DNA of 64,000 bases from Asaia sp. W19 (GTDB lineage Bacteria > Pseudomonadota > Alphaproteobacteria > Acetobacterales > Acetobacteraceae): the NCBI RefSeq assembly GCF_003994335.1, contig NZ_PNQZ01000064.1, positions 19,265 through 83,264 of the forward strand, read 5' to 3'. Of the stretch, positions 1 to 8,565 are shown piece after piece. Under the pieces are notes generated by a model that saw nothing but the letters and a program-made list of their open reading frames with translations, was not told where the DNA came from and ran no database searches. The translations under genes and the position numbers were made by a program. The first letter of the stretch is position 1, and each line of letters opens with the position of its first letter.

Positions 1-660
1 GCGGATCTCGAGTGCACCCTGAGGCTGGATCGGACCGTCATCACGTCCAAGCCCGAAATTTTCGGCCGCCTTGGCGAGACGACGCACCGCGCGCACCTGC
101 CGCCCGACAAACAACCCGGCGACGATGAAAAGGAGAATGGCACTCCCAACCTCCCAGGCGACAAACAGCCAGATCGGCCCCACATCGAGGCGCTTGCGCG
201 GCACGATCACATCCAGCACCCCGTCGCCCAACGGAATTTCCAGTCTCACGCTCTGACGTGTGGCGTTCCAGTCGATCTGACAGGGTGCATTGAAGATACG
301 CTGCACCGCGCTCATCAGATCCTCGTCCATAGGACCGAGAACGAAAGGCATGCGGCGCGGCACGAATTTCTGTCCGGGATGGAAGGTGATGTCGAGCTGC
401 ATACGCCATCGCGCCTGCGCGATGATCCAGTCCTGTGACGTGGGCTGATGCTCGATCGAGTCCTTGATCAGGGCGAGATCGGCCACCACACTATCGGCAA
501 GACGGCGCGAAACGACATTGAGATAATTCCCATAAAACAGCTGAAGCGCCACGATCTGCGTGATCAGGAGGGGCATCAGCACGATCAGCAGCGATCGCCC
601 CTGAAAGGAGCGCGGGAGCAGCCTGCGTATCAGACGCTCCATCATCCGTGCGGCCTGCAT
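1..660 (-). CDS. Sensor histidine kinase, EnvZ type (partial, runs off left edge)
   Basis: About the first 220 residues are present; the dimerisation/His box and ATPase domain lie beyond the left edge. Translation from the ATG at 660 gives a short basic N-terminus, a first membrane segment (about residues 22-44), a periplasmic loop to about 160, a second membrane segment (about 162-186) and the beginning of a HAMP-like linker (AVRRLAKAAENFG). This is the EnvZ layout. The start lies 8 bases after the response-regulator stop, behind a GGGAG ribosome site, so the two are translationally linked partners. The kinase assignment rests on topology and on the OmpR-type partner, since no catalytic motif is visible here. 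The signal it senses is unknown. Confidence 0.85.
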   Translation of the reverse strand, partial: MQAARMMERLIRRLLPRSFQGRSLLIVLMPLLITQIVALQLFYGNYLNVVSRRLADSVVADLALIKDSIEHQPTSQDWIIAQARWRMQLDITFHPGQKFVPRRMPFVLGPMDEDLMSAVQRIFNAPCQIDWNATRQSVRLEIPLGDGVLDVIVPRKRLDVGPIWLFVAWEVGSAILLFIVAGLFVGRQVRAVRRLAKAAENFGLGRDDGPIQPQGALEIR

Positions 661-668
661 GATGGAAT

Positions 669-1358
669 TCAGCTCCCGGGCTTCAGCACATAGCCCTTGC
701 CACGCACGGTCTGCAGAAAGCGGGGCTCTTTCTGATCGGGCTCGATCCTTCGGCGCAGACGGGTCACCTGCACATCGACGGCCCGCTCACCGATCTCATC
801 CATGCCAAGCGCCTCGGCAATGGCCTCACGTGATAAAATTTCGCCAGGGGACCGTGTCAGCACGCCCAGAAGCGCCGCCTCACCGCTTGTCAGGTGCACG
901 ATCCCCTCCGGTCCCGTCAGGAGACCACGGCCCGTATCGAATTCCAGCTTCCCGAGCCTGAGGAGCCGCGGGGCCCCGGTGGGGCGAGGCACATGACGCC
1001 GCAGATGGCTCTGAAGCCTGAGCAGCAATTCGCGTGGTTCGAAGGGCTTGCCCAGATAATCATCCGCGCCCGATTCCAGCCCGATGATCCGATCCGCCGG
1101 TTCGCCACGGGCTGTGAGCAGGATGATGGGCCAGACTTGCCCCTTTTCGCGCAGCCAGCGCGTCAGGCTCAACCCATCCTCGCCCGGCATGGTGATGTCG
1201 GCCACCATCGCGTCGGGCTGGGTCACGGACAGGATCTTGCGCGCGGATTCGGCGTCCATCGCCGTGGTGATCCGGAAACCGTGCTCGGACAGGAAGCGCT
1301 GCAAAAGGCGCAACAAGCGCGCATCATCATCCACCACAAGCACATGCGGTTGAGTCAT
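669..1358 (-). CDS. Two-component response regulator, OmpR family
   Basis: 229 residues, the normal length for an OmpR/PhoB-type regulator. Receiver domain at about 1-120 with the acidic pair D10-D12 (VVDDD), phosphoacceptor Asp54 (VADITMPGEDG), Thr82 and Lys104 (LGKPFEP). The C-terminal winged helix (about 130-225) contains the family signature RAVDVQVTRLRRRIE and ends TVRGKGYVL. It would be phosphorylated by the kinase encoded immediately downstream and act as a DNA-binding transcription factor. Its start overlaps the MarR gene stop by 4 bases (ATGA). Similarity is closest to the OmpR subgroup that pairs with EnvZ, but the target genes cannot be read from this window. Confidence 0.95.
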   Translation of the reverse strand: MTQPHVLVVDDDARLLRLLQRFLSEHGFRITTAMDAESARKILSVTQPDAMVADITMPGEDGLSLTRWLREKGQVWPIILLTARGEPADRIIGLESGADDYLGKPFEPRELLLRLQSHLRRHVPRPTGAPRLLRLGKLEFDTGRGLLTGPEGIVHLTSGEAALLGVLTRSPGEILSREAIAEALGMDEIGERAVDVQVTRLRRRIEPDQKEPRFLQTVRGKGYVLKPGS

Positions 1359-1843
1359 GGCGTCTCTCCCTCCCCCTGCAACGTTGCCAGCACACGTCTG
1401 AACCCTTCAACGGCCTGACCGCCCGCAGCCCTGTAGGCCGTCGTCATGCGATCGCGCAACGCGGCGAAAATCTCTTCTTCGATCGCCGCGCCCTGAGGCG
1501 TGAGGTGCAGATGCTTGAGCCTCTTGTCACGCTCATCGGGGCGCTGCTCCAGCAGGCCGCGCGCCATGAGGTCCTGCAGAACCCGGTTCAGGCTCTGCTT
1601 GGTGATGTTGAGACGCCTCAGCAGCGCGCTCATGGTCAGTCCTTGATGGGTCGAGACCAGAAACATCACACGATGATGGGCCGATCCCAGTTGCTGGTCG
1701 CGCTGAAACGGGTCGCAGAGCGCACTCAGTTCGCGCCACGCCAGCAGCATGGCCTCATAGGTCAGGCGTATCTGTTCTTCACGAAGATAGAGATGCGCCT
1801 GACCCGGCGCATCGCGCTGTACACGCAGGCCCGACATGCTCAC
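1355..1843 (-). CDS. MarR-family transcriptional regulator
   Basis: 162 residues with the MarR winged helix at about 45-140: a recognition-helix region (LTMSALLRRLNITKQSLNRVLQDL) followed by a wing (RGLLEQRPDERDKRLKHLHLTPQG), the DxRxK-type motif of the family. The first possible start is a GTG at 1843 that overlaps the deformylase stop (GTGA); an ATG at 1837 has a better placed AGGGG site and may be the true start. It sits between def and the two-component pair with 4-base overlaps on both sides, so all four genes are probably one transcript. Ligand and operator are unknown. Confidence 0.92.
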   Translation of the reverse strand: MSMSGLRVQRDAPGQAHLYLREEQIRLTYEAMLLAWRELSALCDPFQRDQQLGSAHHRVMFLVSTHQGLTMSALLRRLNITKQSLNRVLQDLMARGLLEQRPDERDKRLKHLHLTPQGAAIEEEIFAALRDRMTTAYRAAGGQAVEGFRRVLATLQGEGETP

Positions 1844-2370
1844 CCCTCGCTGTCGCGCGGAATGGCGAATTCCTCAGCGTAGCCGAAGCTCGCGAAATCG
1901 GTCATGCGCATGGTGTAGAGAATACCTTCGAGATGGTCGTATTCATGCTGCAGGACATTGGCATGAAAGCCCCGCGCCTCGCCGCTGATCACCGTGCCGT
2001 CCAGGCCGAGCCCCTTGTAAGCCACGGCGGCATGACGTGGCACTACACCGCGCAGGAGCGGCAACGAGAGGCAGCCTTCCGTACACTCCATGACTGCATC
2101 GCCCAGAGGCGTGATTTCAGGATTGATCAGCACACGCGGCGGAATCGGCGCCTCGCCCGCCATACAGCGCGGCTCTGGCACGTGGTAAACGAACAAACGC
2201 AAGGATTTGTGAACCTGAGGCGCAGCCAACCCGGCCCCCCGCGAATCAAGCATCGTTTCGATCATATCGGAGACGAGCTGCCTTATGGTCAAAGAATGAA
2301 CGTCTTCAACCGGTTGCGCCTTCTGGAGCAGTACCGGATGCCCCATACGCGCGATCTTCAGCAACGCCAT
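1840..2370 (-). CDS. def: Peptide deformylase
   Basis: Removes the formyl group from the initiator methionine of nascent proteins. 176 residues with all three family motifs: RGAGLAAPQV at 44-53, EGCLSLP with metal-binding Cys100, and QHEYDHLEG with His142, catalytic Glu143 and His146. It is the first gene of a four-gene minus-strand unit and is divergent from rpsU. The methionyl-tRNA formyltransferase gene fmt, a common neighbour of def, is absent from this window, so a second deformylase may exist elsewhere; that last point is inference. Confidence 0.96.
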   Translation of the reverse strand: MALLKIARMGHPVLLQKAQPVEDVHSLTIRQLVSDMIETMLDSRGAGLAAPQVHKSLRLFVYHVPEPRCMAGEAPIPPRVLINPEITPLGDAVMECTEGCLSLPLLRGVVPRHAAVAYKGLGLDGTVISGEARGFHANVLQHEYDHLEGILYTMRMTDFASFGYAEEFAIPRDSEG

Positions 2371-2591
2371 TACCTGATCCAGTCCTTACCCTTGGGGAAA
2401 AGTTCCCGTGCTGGCCTGCATCGTGACATGAATAAATTTCGGGCGATACTGCTCAAACCGTTTGTGTCCCCTCGAAAACCTGTGCTAAGGCGGCGGCCTC
2501 TCTGGAACGCTCTGCCATCGGTATCGCGTTCCTGGCATCGCATTTACAAACAGACCATGATTTCCATGGTCGGACAGGAGATGGCAGACCC

Positions 2592-2795
2592 GTGCAGGTT
2601 CTGGTTCGTGACAACAATGTTGATCAGGCGCTCAAGGCGCTCAAGAAAAAGATGCAGCGCGAAGGCGTTTTCCGCGAGATGAAGCTGCGTCGCCACTTCG
2701 AGAAGCCCTCCGAGCGTCGCGCTCGCGAGGCCGCCGAAGCGGTTCGTCGTGCACGCAAGATGGAGCGCAAGCGCCTGGAGCGTGAAGGCTTCTGA
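2592..2795 (+). CDS. rpsU: 30S ribosomal protein S21
   Basis: 67 residues, strongly basic, matching S21 throughout: it starts [20 protein letters not shown], continues with [17 protein letters not shown], and ends in a basic Arg/Lys/Glu helix. S21 binds the 3' part of 16S rRNA in the small subunit and helps initiation. A GGAG ribosome site precedes the ATG (GACAGGAG at 2574-2581). It is monocistronic: divergent from def upstream and closed by an intrinsic terminator about 30 bases downstream. Confidence 0.96.
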   Translation: MQVLVRDNNVDQALKALKKKMQREGVFREMKLRRHFEKPSERRAREAAEAVRRARKMERKRLEREGF

Positions 2796-2824
2796 TCAGC
2801 CTGCCGAACCGGCAAACAGAACAA

Positions 2825-2849
2825 CCGCCGTCTTCACGGCGGTTTTTTT
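2825..2849 (+). terminator. Intrinsic terminator of rpsU
   Basis: Perfect 7-bp stem CCGCCGT/ACGGCGG (2825-2831 with 2836-2842) around a CTTC tetraloop, followed by seven T residues. It lies 30 bases past the rpsU stop codon. Confidence 0.93.
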
Positions 2850-2942
2850 GTGCCTGCAGGAGTCAGCTCTGATACTCCCAGACGTGAAATCCGGGTGAGA
2901 GGACACGCCCCCTCACCCTCTGGCATCTGAAGCGCGATGTCG

Positions 2943-5102
2943 TCAGTGTGTCATCGCAGCGTCCGGATCCATAAGGCTCTGCGACAGATAAACCGCTTCG
3001 AGCGCACGCTCATGGGCGATTTCGCGGGCATTAACCGTACCGGCATGGCCGCCCTCGGTATCCTCGTAATAATAGAAATCCTTGCCCAGTTCAGCGAGAC
3101 GCGCGGCGAACAGACGTGCGTGAACCGGCTCGACACGATCATCCTTGGTCGAGGTGAAAATGAACGGCACGGGGTAGGTCCCATCCTTTTTCAGGTTCTG
3201 CAGGGGCGATATCTTCTGCAGAAACGCGCGTTCGGAAGGTATGGCCATATGGCCGTACTCGGCCGCCCATGAAGCGCCGGCTGCCATGGTCTCGAAATTT
3301 TCCATATCGAGCAGCGGCACCCCAATGATGACGGCCTTCCAGAGCTCGGGATGCTGGGTGAACTCGACCCCCATCAGCAGGCCGCCATTGGAGCGTCCCC
3401 GTATCCCCAGATGTTCCTTGTCGGCGATATGGCGCGTGGCAAGATCACGCCCGATGGCGGCGAAGTCATCATAGGCGTGCTGACGCCCCGATTTCATTCC
3501 CGCCTCATGCCATGCAGGACCGTACTCACCGCCTCCGCGTATATTACCCACAACGTAGACGCCGCCGCGTTCAAGCCAGGTCTTGCCGATATCAGCATAA
3601 TAAGTCGGCAGATATGAGAGATCGAATCCGCCATAAGCCGTGAAGAGCACCGGGTTGTGGTCGTTCATCTTCCAGTCACGGCGGTGCGTGACGAAATAGG
3701 GGATATTAACGCCATCGCTCGACTTGACCCAGAACTGTTCGGTTCGCAACCCGTTGGCGTCGAACAGGGCGGGCGTCGTCTTCACCTTGAGCGCCTTCGC
3801 CGCAGCAGCGTCGAAACTCCAGAGCTCTGGCGGGACGATATAGCCCTCGACCTCGAGATAAGCGTGACTCGCGGAGGAGGAAGCGGATTGCAATGAGGCG
3901 GAGCTCATGCGGGGCAGGATGAAATAGGCCTCATGCCAGCTTCTATCCTTTCCGGTCGGGGTATAGAGCCGCAAGGATGGCTGCACATCCGTATATACGA
4001 CAGCGATCACCCCCTTTGAGGTGACGCCGATATCCGTCGTTGTCTCGCTCGCTTTGGGTGTGAAAACAAGGGAGGGCGTCTTGCCTGAAGCGAATGGGTC
4101 GACCGCCACGATACTGCCGCGCACAAAATGCCTGCCGGCATTCCAGTCCTGATCGAGACGCAGGATCAGCTTGCCAGAATAGTATCCGAGGAAGCCGATC
4201 TTCTGAGGGAGGGCAATCTGCCTCAGCTTGCCGGTCTCCGGGTCATAGATCCGGTATTCACTCCGGAAGAAATCGAGATTGCGTTGGATGATCGCAATCT
4301 TGCGTCCGGCCTCATCATGCAGCACCTGAGGCTCGACGATCATATCGCCCTCCTCGCCTCGGAAAATCTCCTTCGCCGCAGCGAGAGGCTGGCCGCGTTT
4401 GACCAGCCTCACGCTGAAAGGATAGCCAGAGCGCGTCAGGCTGCCCTCCCCCCAGTCGCGTGAAACCAGCAAGGTATCCAGATCGAGCCAGGCCACGCGC
4501 TGCTTGGAGCGCGGCAAATCGAAGCCGTCGGTGACGAAGCTGTTCGTGGTCGTGTCGAACTCACGATAAAACGCCGCATCCTCGCCGGAGAGAGACAAGG
4601 CGACGAGGCAACGCTTCGCCTCGGGCTCAAGGCAATCGGCTCCCTGAAACACCCAATCGCGCTTTTCCTGCTTCGAGAGCGCATCAAGATCGATGGCGGT
4701 CTTCCAGTCCGGTGCAGACTGAGCGAAGGAGGCGTCAGTCGTGACACGCCAGATTCCCTTGGGATGCGCGGCATCCTGCCAGAAATTCCACAAGCGCCCA
4801 CCCGCCTGATCCGGCAGTGGCAGGCGGCCTGGTGCCTGTTCGACGCTCAGCACGTCATCGTAGAATTTCTGATAGCGCTTGTCGGCTTGCAGGACATTGG
4901 CACTGCGGCTGTTCTGCGCCCTCACCCAATCGAGGGCCTGCTGTCCCTCGACCTGTTCGAGCACCGCACGAGGTGGCACGGCCGGGGCTGCCACTGACGG
5001 CCCTGGAGCAGCCAGCGCAGTCACGGGCATCATGAACGGGACCGTAACGACCGGAAGTGACGAGCAAACGAGCGATGTCATCGCCAATAATAAGCGCCTC
5101 AT
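2943..5102 (-). CDS. Prolyl oligopeptidase family serine peptidase (S9A), secreted
   Basis: 719 residues from the ATG at 5102, chosen because a GGAGGG site precedes it and it opens a signal peptide (MRRLLLAMTSLVCSSLPVV, cleavage near an ALAAPG site); an in-frame start further out lacks these. Residues about 50-430 form the beta-propeller region. The C-terminal alpha/beta-hydrolase domain carries GRSNGG (nucleophile near Ser571), KDDRVEP (Asp near 654-655) and EGGHAG (His near 686), the S9A triad order. The family cleaves peptides after proline; with the signal peptide it probably acts in the periplasm on imported or environmental peptides. It stands alone, with about 225 bases to the glycosyltransferase gene downstream of it on the map. 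Confidence 0.93.
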   Translation of the reverse strand: MRRLLLAMTSLVCSSLPVVTVPFMMPVTALAAPGPSVAAPAVPPRAVLEQVEGQQALDWVRAQNSRSANVLQADKRYQKFYDDVLSVEQAPGRLPLPDQAGGRLWNFWQDAAHPKGIWRVTTDASFAQSAPDWKTAIDLDALSKQEKRDWVFQGADCLEPEAKRCLVALSLSGEDAAFYREFDTTTNSFVTDGFDLPRSKQRVAWLDLDTLLVSRDWGEGSLTRSGYPFSVRLVKRGQPLAAAKEIFRGEEGDMIVEPQVLHDEAGRKIAIIQRNLDFFRSEYRIYDPETGKLRQIALPQKIGFLGYYSGKLILRLDQDWNAGRHFVRGSIVAVDPFASGKTPSLVFTPKASETTTDIGVTSKGVIAVVYTDVQPSLRLYTPTGKDRSWHEAYFILPRMSSASLQSASSSASHAYLEVEGYIVPPELWSFDAAAAKALKVKTTPALFDANGLRTEQFWVKSSDGVNIPYFVTHRRDWKMNDHNPVLFTAYGGFDLSYLPTYYADIGKTWLERGGVYVVGNIRGGGEYGPAWHEAGMKSGRQHAYDDFAAIGRDLATRHIADKEHLGIRGRSNGGLLMGVEFTQHPELWKAVIIGVPLLDMENFETMAAGASWAAEYGHMAIPSERAFLQKISPLQNLKKDGTYPVPFIFTSTKDDRVEPVHARLFAARLAELGKDFYYYEDTEGGHAGTVNAREIAHERALEAVYLSQSLMDPDAAMTH

Positions 5103-5200
5103 GGCGTGTCCCTCCGTTGGATGATCTCGCGAGCCTAGAGCACGCACTGACTAAGGGGAACCAGCCCGGCTTACGGAAATTGTCCAACAACGACGGCATG

Positions 5201-5220
5201 AGGCGCGCTACCGCGCGCCT
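5201..5220. other. GC-rich inverted repeat between the GT39 and S9 peptidase genes
   Basis: AGGCGCGC (5201-5208) and GCGCGCCT (5213-5220) form a perfect 8-bp stem around TACC. It lies upstream of the S9 peptidase start and has no T run on either side, so it is not a standard intrinsic terminator. Confidence 0.5.
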
Positions 5221-5326
5221 GGATACTGATGCGACACTACTGTAACCGGCGTGGTGCGGAGCATGGCCTGCTGTACGCGCTTTCTTTGCCATGCAAGGGC
5301 TCAATCAGGCGGCGCTCCTGCCGCTT

Positions 5327-6787
5327 TCAGGGGAGCCGGTACAGGGTGACGTGGGCGGGTAGACTGAGCGTAATCAGCCTGTAGCAGATCATCGGTTCCC
5401 CCCTCAGCATCCGGCAGAGATGTCTTGTGACCTCCCCGCCCAGCCACGAGCTCGGGAGATCAGGCTTCTCACTCTCCCGAAGCAGCAGCATCGCCGGGCC
5501 TGGAGACTGTTGAGACCGATCCAGATACGCCCAGCGTCGATCGTAGCTGAATACCGGATGCGCGGGGTCCTGATAGGTCATGATCGCAGCCAGCGCATAA
5601 TCTCCCACCACGAGGGCGCGGCCCGGCGGCAGGGCGTCGCGTACGCGCGCTGTCAACCCCGACCAGTCAGCTGCCTGGCGGGCAATCACGTCGTGATGGG
5701 CCGAAAGCCTGAGTGGGGAGAAAATACCTTGAAGCGTCACGAGCGCGGTCAGAGTCAGACCAAGCGCGCATGCCACGGCAATGCTGCGCGCTGTTGCAGC
5801 GGCAGCCAGAGCAGCCGCGGGATAGAGCACCACCGGCCAATTGGCCTGAACCCGCCCCCCGAAGGCATGCTGAACAAACACGATGACCGGCACGAGGCAG
5901 AGACAGGCCAGCAGCCGGGGGACACTCTCCATACGCGCGCGCCGCACACACCAGATGACCCCGAGACAAAAGAGCAGGAAAACTAGCGGCGTCGCGAGGC
6001 CGATCTGCCCCCCGGCGAGCTCGCCGAGAAAATTGAGCGCCCGGAGAGGGTGCCAATCCCCTGTTCTCCCCCCTTGCTTAAGGAAACTCGCCCAATGATG
6101 AGTCGCGTTCCAAAACACCACAGGCAGAATTGCCGCAAGGCCCACCACCACGCCCGCCAACACGCTACCCCACTGCCTCCTGATGCCTGGGGTGAAGAGT
6201 GCCCACAGGCCGCAGCCGAAAGCAGGCAGAACGGCCGTGTATTTACTGTCGAAGGCGAGGCCGAAAAATAGACCGATTGCCCCCCACCAGAGTCCTCGTC
6301 CGGTGACGTGAAGCCGCCCCAGAGCCCAGAGGGCCAGCGTCAGGAAAAAGACGAGAGGCGTATCAGGCGTGGCTGTTGCCGCGCCAAGTCCCAGCATCAA
6401 CGTCGCATTGAGCAGCAACGCCGCACGATAACCGGCGGCCCGACTTCCGAGCAGGTCGCGACCGGCGCGAACCAGCACGGCGGACCCCAGAAAAGCCGAG
6501 ACCGGACCAAGCAACCTGATACCCAAAGCATTCTGACCGCATAGATAGGTGCCTATGCGAATCCATGCAGCGATCATGGGCGGATGATCGAGATAGCCGG
6601 GCTGAAGATGCTGGGACCAGGTCCAGTAATACGCTTCATCAGGCGTGACGCCGAGCCGCGCGGCAAGAACCAGACGCAGCAGGGTTAGTACGGCCAGAAG
6701 CGCCCAGAACAAGCGTGTGGCGGCGCTTCCCTCAACCCGCCAGAAGGAGAACGTATCAGCGCCAGACGAGTGTTGAAGCAATCGCAT
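5327..6787 (-). CDS. Glycosyltransferase family 39 (ArnT/PMT-like) integral membrane protein
   Basis: 486 residues from the ATG at 6787 (a TTG at 6805 is an alternative). The first luminal loop carries the GT39 acidic signature DEAYYWTWSQHLQPGYLDHPP soon after the first membrane segment, followed by many hydrophobic segments (about 10-12). Such enzymes use polyprenyl-phosphate sugars as donors and transfer the sugar to lipid A, proteins or other envelope acceptors on the outer face of the inner membrane. Its start overlaps the end of the polyprenyl-phosphate glycosyltransferase gene by about 30 bases, which suggests donor synthesis and transfer are coupled, as with ArnC/ArnT. The sugar and acceptor cannot be inferred. 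Confidence 0.88.
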   Translation of the reverse strand: MRLLQHSSGADTFSFWRVEGSAATRLFWALLAVLTLLRLVLAARLGVTPDEAYYWTWSQHLQPGYLDHPPMIAAWIRIGTYLCGQNALGIRLLGPVSAFLGSAVLVRAGRDLLGSRAAGYRAALLLNATLMLGLGAATATPDTPLVFFLTLALWALGRLHVTGRGLWWGAIGLFFGLAFDSKYTAVLPAFGCGLWALFTPGIRRQWGSVLAGVVVGLAAILPVVFWNATHHWASFLKQGGRTGDWHPLRALNFLGELAGGQIGLATPLVFLLFCLGVIWCVRRARMESVPRLLACLCLVPVIVFVQHAFGGRVQANWPVVLYPAAALAAAATARSIAVACALGLTLTALVTLQGIFSPLRLSAHHDVIARQAADWSGLTARVRDALPPGRALVVGDYALAAIMTYQDPAHPVFSYDRRWAYLDRSQQSPGPAMLLLRESEKPDLPSSWLGGEVTRHLCRMLRGEPMICYRLITLSLPAHVTLYRLP

Positions 6788-7847
6788 AATTCCATACCAC
6801 ACCAATCACGGCTCCCGCCGCACTGGCATGACTCCAATGGCCGTGAGTATCGTAAAGGAGCTGCGCGACACCGATGTTACCAATCGCTCCGATCGCTGCG
6901 CCAACCACAAAGATACATAATCCGGGCAGCCAGCGTTTGCCGCGCAGCGGACGATCCAGATAGGTGATGCGGTTGTTGAGCTGGAAATTGGCGAGTATGG
7001 CGCAGGCCGTTCCGATAATCTGCCCGGTCGCAAAATCGGCGCCTGCGAAACGCGCCAATTCCGAAACCACAAGATTGACCGCAATGCCAATCAGGCCAAC
7101 CGCTGCGAAGATGATGAAGCGCGTGGGCAGCCAGCCCCCACAACCACGCTCGATGAGCATGCCCAGAAACTGCACCATCACCAGCGGGCTGAGCTTGCTC
7201 TCACCCGCAACGCGCGGGCGAAACACGAATGGCACTTCGATCAAGCGTGTGTCGCGGGGCACGGACAACACTACCTCGAGCAGGATCTTGAACCCGGTCC
7301 CGGTCAGTCGGGGAACCGCCTGTTCGAACCGGGCACGGCGCATGGCAAAAAAGCCGCTCATCGGGTCAGAAAGCGGCATTGGCAGGATCGATTGTGCCAG
7401 CTTGATCCCGGCTTGGGAGAGCATATGACGCCATTGATTGGCGAGACCGCTGCTATCCCCCCCTTCGACATGGCGGCTGGCCACGGCGATATCAGCCCGA
7501 TCCTCAAGCAGCGGCATGACCAGATCACGCAGGATACCCTCGTCATGCTGCAAATCGCCGTCCATGACAGCAATGACTGGCGCAGTGGAGGACAGGGCCC
7601 CTTCGATCACGGCCGAAGAAAGGCCGCGACGCCCCACACGCCGGATCAAACGAACGCGTGAATCGTGCTGGGCAGCCTGTTCGACAGCACGCGAGGTGCC
7701 ATCTGGGGAATCGTCATCGACGAAAACAATTTCCCAGCGTAGCGACCCGAGCGCGCGGCGTACTGCCTCGATCAGAGGGCGTACGTTATCTGCTTCGTTG
7801 TAACAGGGAATGACGAGTGTCAGATCCGCGGGAAGCGGGAGGCTCAT
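6756..7847 (-). CDS. Polyprenyl-phosphate glycosyltransferase (GT2, DPM1-like) with C-terminal GtrA domain
   Basis: 363 residues. The GT2 domain (about 1-230) has the nucleotide-sugar motifs VIPCYNEADN, VDDDSPDGT and the catalytic DGDLQHD. It is followed by a GtrA-like module (about 235-363) with four hydrophobic segments. This fusion is typical of enzymes that load mannose or glucose onto dolichyl- or undecaprenyl-phosphate and may flip the product. It overlaps the Lrp-type regulator by 4 bases (ATGA) upstream and the GT39 gene downstream, so the pair probably forms donor synthase plus transferase for an envelope glycan modification. Confidence 0.9.
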   Translation of the reverse strand: MSLPLPADLTLVIPCYNEADNVRPLIEAVRRALGSLRWEIVFVDDDSPDGTSRAVEQAAQHDSRVRLIRRVGRRGLSSAVIEGALSSTAPVIAVMDGDLQHDEGILRDLVMPLLEDRADIAVASRHVEGGDSSGLANQWRHMLSQAGIKLAQSILPMPLSDPMSGFFAMRRARFEQAVPRLTGTGFKILLEVVLSVPRDTRLIEVPFVFRPRVAGESKLSPLVMVQFLGMLIERGCGGWLPTRFIIFAAVGLIGIAVNLVVSELARFAGADFATGQIIGTACAILANFQLNNRITYLDRPLRGKRWLPGLCIFVVGAAIGAIGNIGVAQLLYDTHGHWSHASAAGAVIGVVWNYAIASTLVWR

Positions 7848-8413
7848 ACGGGAACACCGGCCCTGTTCAGACTGGTGCGTATGGTCTGCAATGTCTGCAC
7901 CCGCACGACATGATCCAGATCGGTCAGGCGTTTGGTCAGGTAATTCTGATGGGCTGCATCACGGGCAACAAGACGTACGAGAAAATCGCCGCCGCCACGG
8001 ATCATGTGGCACTCGCGCACTTCTGCCCAGTCGGCAACTTCAGCCTCGAAGGCCTCGAGCACGCTGCCTTTCTGGCTTTCCAGCCCGATCAGGGCGAAAA
8101 AGGTGAGTGACCAGCCCAGGCGTGAGGCGTCGACATCGGCATGATAGCCCTCAATGACCCCGATCTCCTCCAGCCTTCTCACACGGCGCAGACAGGGCGG
8201 CGCGGAGATTCCGGTCCGGCGGGCCAGCTCGACATTGGTCATGCGGCCGTCGCGCTGCAATTCAGCGACGATCTGCCGGTCGATCGAGTCCAGATCGACG
8301 ATCCCGCCACCCGTCTGACCTGAGGATGATGCGGAAGAGGAACTCCCCAGAGGCGAATCGCCTCTCGACGCATGATGATGGGGAATATGGTCGTCTGGGT
8401 CGTGGTCAGTCAT
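7844..8413 (-). CDS. Lrp/AsnC-family transcriptional regulator with His/Ser-rich N-terminal extension
   Basis: 189 residues from the ATG at 8413; GTG 8419 and TTG 8434 are in-frame alternatives. After about 40 low-complexity residues (DHDPDDHIPHHHASRGD, then a Ser-rich run) comes a standard Lrp: helix-turn-helix DLDSIDRQIVAELQRDGRM..., CLRRVRRLEEIGVI, then an RAM/AsnC ligand-binding domain ending around RVQTLQTIRTSL. Lrp-type proteins sense amino acids and form octamers. Its last 4 bases overlap the glycosyltransferase gene, so it may be co-transcribed with the glycan pair. It is divergent from trxB. No obvious Shine-Dalgarno precedes the chosen start. Confidence 0.88.
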   Translation of the reverse strand: MTDHDPDDHIPHHHASRGDSPLGSSSSASSSGQTGGGIVDLDSIDRQIVAELQRDGRMTNVELARRTGISAPPCLRRVRRLEEIGVIEGYHADVDASRLGWSLTFFALIGLESQKGSVLEAFEAEVADWAEVRECHMIRGGGDFLVRLVARDAAHQNYLTKRLTDLDHVVRVQTLQTIRTSLNRAGVPV

Positions 8414-8565
8414 CGTCACCGTGGGGTCGGTCAAAACTAGTCGGTTGGCAGGCGCGCTGCATCACCTATATCTGCATCCTGAACCAAGAGCCATGTCTCT
8501 TCACACTTGTCATGTCATATCGGTCCGACGCTAGCGGCTTCGGACCCCGATCGAGGACCCAATCA

